Origin: DATAGF01 sp963819845
GTDB lineage: Bacteria; Actinomycetota; Thermoleophilia; Miltoncostaeales; Miltoncostaeaceae
Reading direction: 5' to 3'
Assembly (NCBI GenBank): GCA_963819845.1
Contig: CAWFXQ010000012.1
Span: forward strand, 1-64,000
DNA length: 64,000 nucleotides
The notes under the pieces were generated by a model. That model did not search any database and was not told where the DNA came from. It worked only from the letters and a program-made list of their open reading frames with translations. Positions within the stretch are counted from its first letter, which is position 1. Each line of letters starts with the position of its first letter. This document shows, piece after piece, positions 61,714 through 64,000 of this stretch. A program made the position numbers and the translations under genes.

Positions 61714-62045
61714 GCGACACCATCACGATGTCCGAGCAGGAGATCCTCGACCAGATCCAGAGCGAGGTCTCGGAGAACCGGGTGTTCCTCTACATGAAGG
61801 GCACCCCCGAGATGCCGCGCTGCGGCTTCTCGAACCAGGTGGTCCAGATCCTCAACCACACGGGCACCGAGTACGGGGCGCGCGACATCCTCGTGGACCC
61901 GCGCATCCGCATGGTGCTCTCGGAGTGGTCGAACTGGCCCACGATCCCGCAGCTCTTCGTCAACGGGAAGCTCGTCGGCGGCTGCGACATCGTCACCGAG
62001 ATGCACCAGGACGGCGAGCTCGAAGGGGTGCTCGCCGACAAGTAG
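61710..62045 (+). CDS. grxD: Monothiol glutaredoxin, Grx4 type
   Basis: 111 residues. The active-site motif is RCGFS with Cys38, preceded by VFLYMKGTPEMP and followed by WPTIPQLFVNGKLVGGCDIVTEMHQDGEL, all diagnostic of Grx4. It binds a bridging [2Fe-2S] cluster with glutathione-like thiols and transfers it to targets with BolA, encoded just upstream. Confidence 0.95.
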   Translation: MSDTITMSEQEILDQIQSEVSENRVFLYMKGTPEMPRCGFSNQVVQILNHTGTEYGARDILVDPRIRMVLSEWSNWPTIPQLFVNGKLVGGCDIVTEMHQDGELEGVLADK

Positions 62046-62060
62046 CGGCGCTCCGGCGTC

Positions 62061-63125
62061 GTGAGGCAGGTCTTCGCTGCGGACGAGCCGCTGTCGGAGC
62101 TGCACGCCCACCTGGGCGGCGGCGTCGACGCGGCGACCATGTGGGAGCTCGCCCATGAGCAGGGCATCAAGCTCCCCTACCCGGGCTACTGGGAGTTCGC
62201 CGCGGCCACCAACGTGGGCGCCGGCACCGACGGGCTCGCCGGGCTCGATCGCATCTACGGCCTCACCGAGCTGATCCAGAGCAGCCCGGAGGGCGTCTTC
62301 CGGGCCGTGCACGGGATGATCTCGGGCGGCTACCGCTCCCAGCGCATCACGACCCACGAGGTGCGCTTCAACCCGGCCAAGCGCAACCGGGGCGGCGAGC
62401 GCGACCTCGACGCGATCGTGATGGCGGCCGTCCACGGGATCGACCGCGCGACCCTCGAGTACCCCGTGCGGGCGGGGCTGATCCTGATGATGGACCGCAC
62501 CTTCGCGCCCGAGCTGAACGCGGCCGTCGTCGAGCGCGCGATCCGCTTCCGCGGCCGCGGGGTGGTGGGGATCGACATCGGCGGCCCGCGGCCGCGCGGC
62601 TCGGGCGCTCCCTACCCCTACCGGCAGCTCGAGGGGCTGGTGGCCCGCGCCCGCGACGCCGGGCTGGGCGTCACGCTCCACGCCGGCGAGGAGGGCGTCA
62701 ACTCACCCGACCCGGGCCCGTACGTCGACGAGATGCGCCAGGCCCTGGAGCTCGGCCCGGACCGCATCGGGCACGGGATCATCGTCGCGATGGACCCGGA
62801 CCTGCTCGAGCGTGCGCTTCGGCGGGGCGTCGTGCTGGAGATCTGCCCCACCTCGAACGTCCGCACCGGCGCGGTGCGCGACGAGGAGCAGATGGCCGAG
62901 ATCGTCTTCGGGCTGGAGGCGGCGGGGGTTCCGCTGGTGGTGGCGACCGACGGGCCCGAGATGATCGGCACGCGCCTGCGGGCGGAGTACGCGATGCTCG
63001 TGCGCCGGGGCGCCCTGACCGTCGCGGCCGCGCGCGCGGCCAACGAGCGCGGTCACCGTGTGAGCTTCATCTCCGAGTCGTCCCGCTCGCCGGCCCCGTC
63101 GCCGGAGGGCGCGGCGGCGGGCTGA
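62061..63125 (+). CDS. Adenosine-deaminase-family metal-dependent hydrolase
   Basis: 354 residues. Zinc ligands and catalytic residues of the family are visible: ELHAHLGGG at the start, TLHAGEEG (His and Glu), DRIGHGIIV, and VVATDGPEM where the metal-binding Asp lies. The last motif has Gly instead of the second Asp of the common TDDP. It may deaminate adenosine or a modified purine; specificity is unclear. GTG 62061 is the start. The 3' end overlaps the convergent phosphatase gene by 73 bases. Confidence 0.87.
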   Translation: MRQVFAADEPLSELHAHLGGGVDAATMWELAHEQGIKLPYPGYWEFAAATNVGAGTDGLAGLDRIYGLTELIQSSPEGVFRAVHGMISGGYRSQRITTHEVRFNPAKRNRGGERDLDAIVMAAVHGIDRATLEYPVRAGLILMMDRTFAPELNAAVVERAIRFRGRGVVGIDIGGPRPRGSGAPYPYRQLEGLVARARDAGLGVTLHAGEEGVNSPDPGPYVDEMRQALELGPDRIGHGIIVAMDPDLLERALRRGVVLEICPTSNVRTGAVRDEEQMAEIVFGLEAAGVPLVVATDGPEMIGTRLRAEYAMLVRRGALTVAAARAANERGHRVSFISESSRSPAPSPEGAAAG

Positions 63126-64000
63126 GCGCGCGGGGGCTCGGGCGCGCCCCACGGGATCGGCACCGGCCGCTCGATCGCCAGCACGACCACGTCGTCGCGA
63201 AGGCTCTGGTCCTCGTGGCGCCGCGCCGCGTCGATGAGGCGCTCCACCCGCAGCTCCAGGGCGGCGCGACGCTCGGCGGCGAGCACCTCGCAGGCGCGCT
63301 CGATGCCGAAGGTGTCCGCGCCCTGGCGCGCCTCGATGAGCCCGTCGGTGTAGAGCACGATCGTCCCGCCCGGCGGCAGCGAGGCGTGGGTCACGGGCCA
63401 GTCGGCCTCGTCGAACACCCCCAGCAGCGGTCCGGTCAGGATCGGCTCGAGCGGCTGGCAGACCGTCGCGGTGAGGAAGAAGGGCATCGGGTGGCCCGCG
63501 GCCGCGAAGGCCACCGAGCCGCGCGGGTCGATGAGCATGTAGATGATCGAGGCGAACAGCCCCTCGGCCCGCTGGGCCGGCTCGGCCATCTGGGCGTTGA
63601 GGGCGGCGAGCACCGCGGCCGGGTTGGGGTTCACCGACACCAGGGTGCGCCAGCCGAAGCGCAGGCCGGCGGCCTGGGCGGCGGCCGGGGCGCCGTGTCC
63701 GGCCATGTCGCCCACCATCACGGCCAGGCGGCCGTCGGGCAGGGCGATGGCGTCGTAGAAGTCGCCCCCCACCAGCAGGGCGCGCTCGGCGGGCTGGTAG
63801 CGGGCGGCCAGCCTGAGGCCGCGCACGCTGGGCAGGCGCTCGGGCAGCAGGCCGTTCTGGACCGTCTCCCAGAGCTGCCGCTCGGTGTTCTGGACGGCCT
63901 CGCGGCGGGCCGCCGCGGCCACGGCGTCGCGCTCGCCCTGCACCTCGCGCTGCATGAGGTTGAAGCCCTCCATCAGCTCGGCCAGCTCGCGCACGGCGTC
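63053..64000 (-). CDS. SpoIIE-type PP2C phosphatase, partial at the window edge
   Basis: The 5' end lies beyond 64000. The visible N-terminal end (ELAELMEGFNLMQREV) looks like the close of a HAMP domain, so a membrane sensor half is probably outside the window. The phosphatase domain has metal-binding Asp residues in LLVGGDFYDAI, MVGDMAGHG, VLYTDGLIEAR and LRDDVVVLAI. These enzymes dephosphorylate anti-anti-sigma factors in partner-switching stress pathways. The C-terminal tail (PPRAQPAAAPSGDGAGERD) is disordered and overlaps the deaminase gene. Confidence 0.93.
   Translation of the reverse strand, partial: DAVRELAELMEGFNLMQREVQGERDAVAAAARREAVQNTERQLWETVQNGLLPERLPSVRGLRLAARYQPAERALLVGGDFYDAIALPDGRLAVMVGDMAGHGAPAAAQAAGLRFGWRTLVSVNPNPAAVLAALNAQMAEPAQRAEGLFASIIYMLIDPRGSVAFAAAGHPMPFFLTATVCQPLEPILTGPLLGVFDEADWPVTHASLPPGGTIVLYTDGLIEARQGADTFGIERACEVLAAERRAALELRVERLIDAARRHEDQSLRDDVVVLAIERPVPIPWGAPEPPRAQPAAAPSGDGAGERDDSEMKLTR

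Overview
This is about 64 kb of very GC-rich chromosomal DNA from an actinobacterium. A deep, Thermoleophilia/Solirubrobacter-like lineage is my best guess from GC content, gene style and the rpmG-tRNA-Trp-secE-nusG-rplKAJL order; that placement is inference. Genes are tightly packed, with many 4-nt ATGA/GTGA or TGATG stop-start overlaps. No intergenic gap exceeds about 180 bases. I see no insertion sequence, prophage or CRISPR array.

Layout. 1-1.1 kb: small unrecognised genes. 1.3-4.9 kb: two overlapping subtilisin-like secreted proteases. 5.0-8.6 kb: rplL, rplJ, rplA, rplK, nusG, secE, tRNA-Trp and rpmG, all on the minus strand. 8.7-12.7 kb: a PadR-controlled oxidation operon, divergent from an acyl-CoA ligase at 12.8 kb. 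14.8-17.6 kb: Hsp20 and Lon. 18.1-18.7 kb: a VapBC-type toxin-antitoxin pair. 19.4-24.7 kb: fdhD, a molybdopterin oxidoreductase, a MobA-ubiquitin-like fusion and moeA. 24.7-30.8 kb: a candidate conflict/defence locus, with a TIR-WD40 protein facing away from an operon of a SLOG/deoxyribosyltransferase-like/TPR protein and a patatin phospholipase. 30.8-36.4 kb: M23 peptidase, MMPL transporter, and a LuxR/histidine-kinase pair. 36.5-41.0 kb: a rearranged block holding an intact secreted glycosidase, a truncated near-copy, a broken TIR gene and a secreted Asp-tract protein. 41.1-52.9 kb: moaA and an aerobic CO-dehydrogenase-type (form II) cox cluster with its accessory genes, MocA-like and Mop-like proteins. 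52.9-57.2 kb: glycosyltransferase, C-terminal J-domain protein, YyaL-like protein. 57.3-59.7 kb: plastocyanin-like, cytochrome-P460-like and two coiled-coil cupredoxin genes. 59.8-64 kb: hydroxyacid dehydrogenase, DHFR-like, BolA, Grx4, adenosine-deaminase-like and a partial SpoIIE-type phosphatase.

Molybdenum-cofactor biology ties several blocks together (moaA, moeA, mobA, mocA, mop, fdhD, xdhC, coxMSL). A recurring complication is single-base frameshifts in otherwise well-conserved genes, including the essential secE. Nine of them share one signature: GTTCG, or its complement, where GTCG restores the frame. I read these as consensus-sequence errors rather than biology, so such genes are annotated as CDS with the shift noted.
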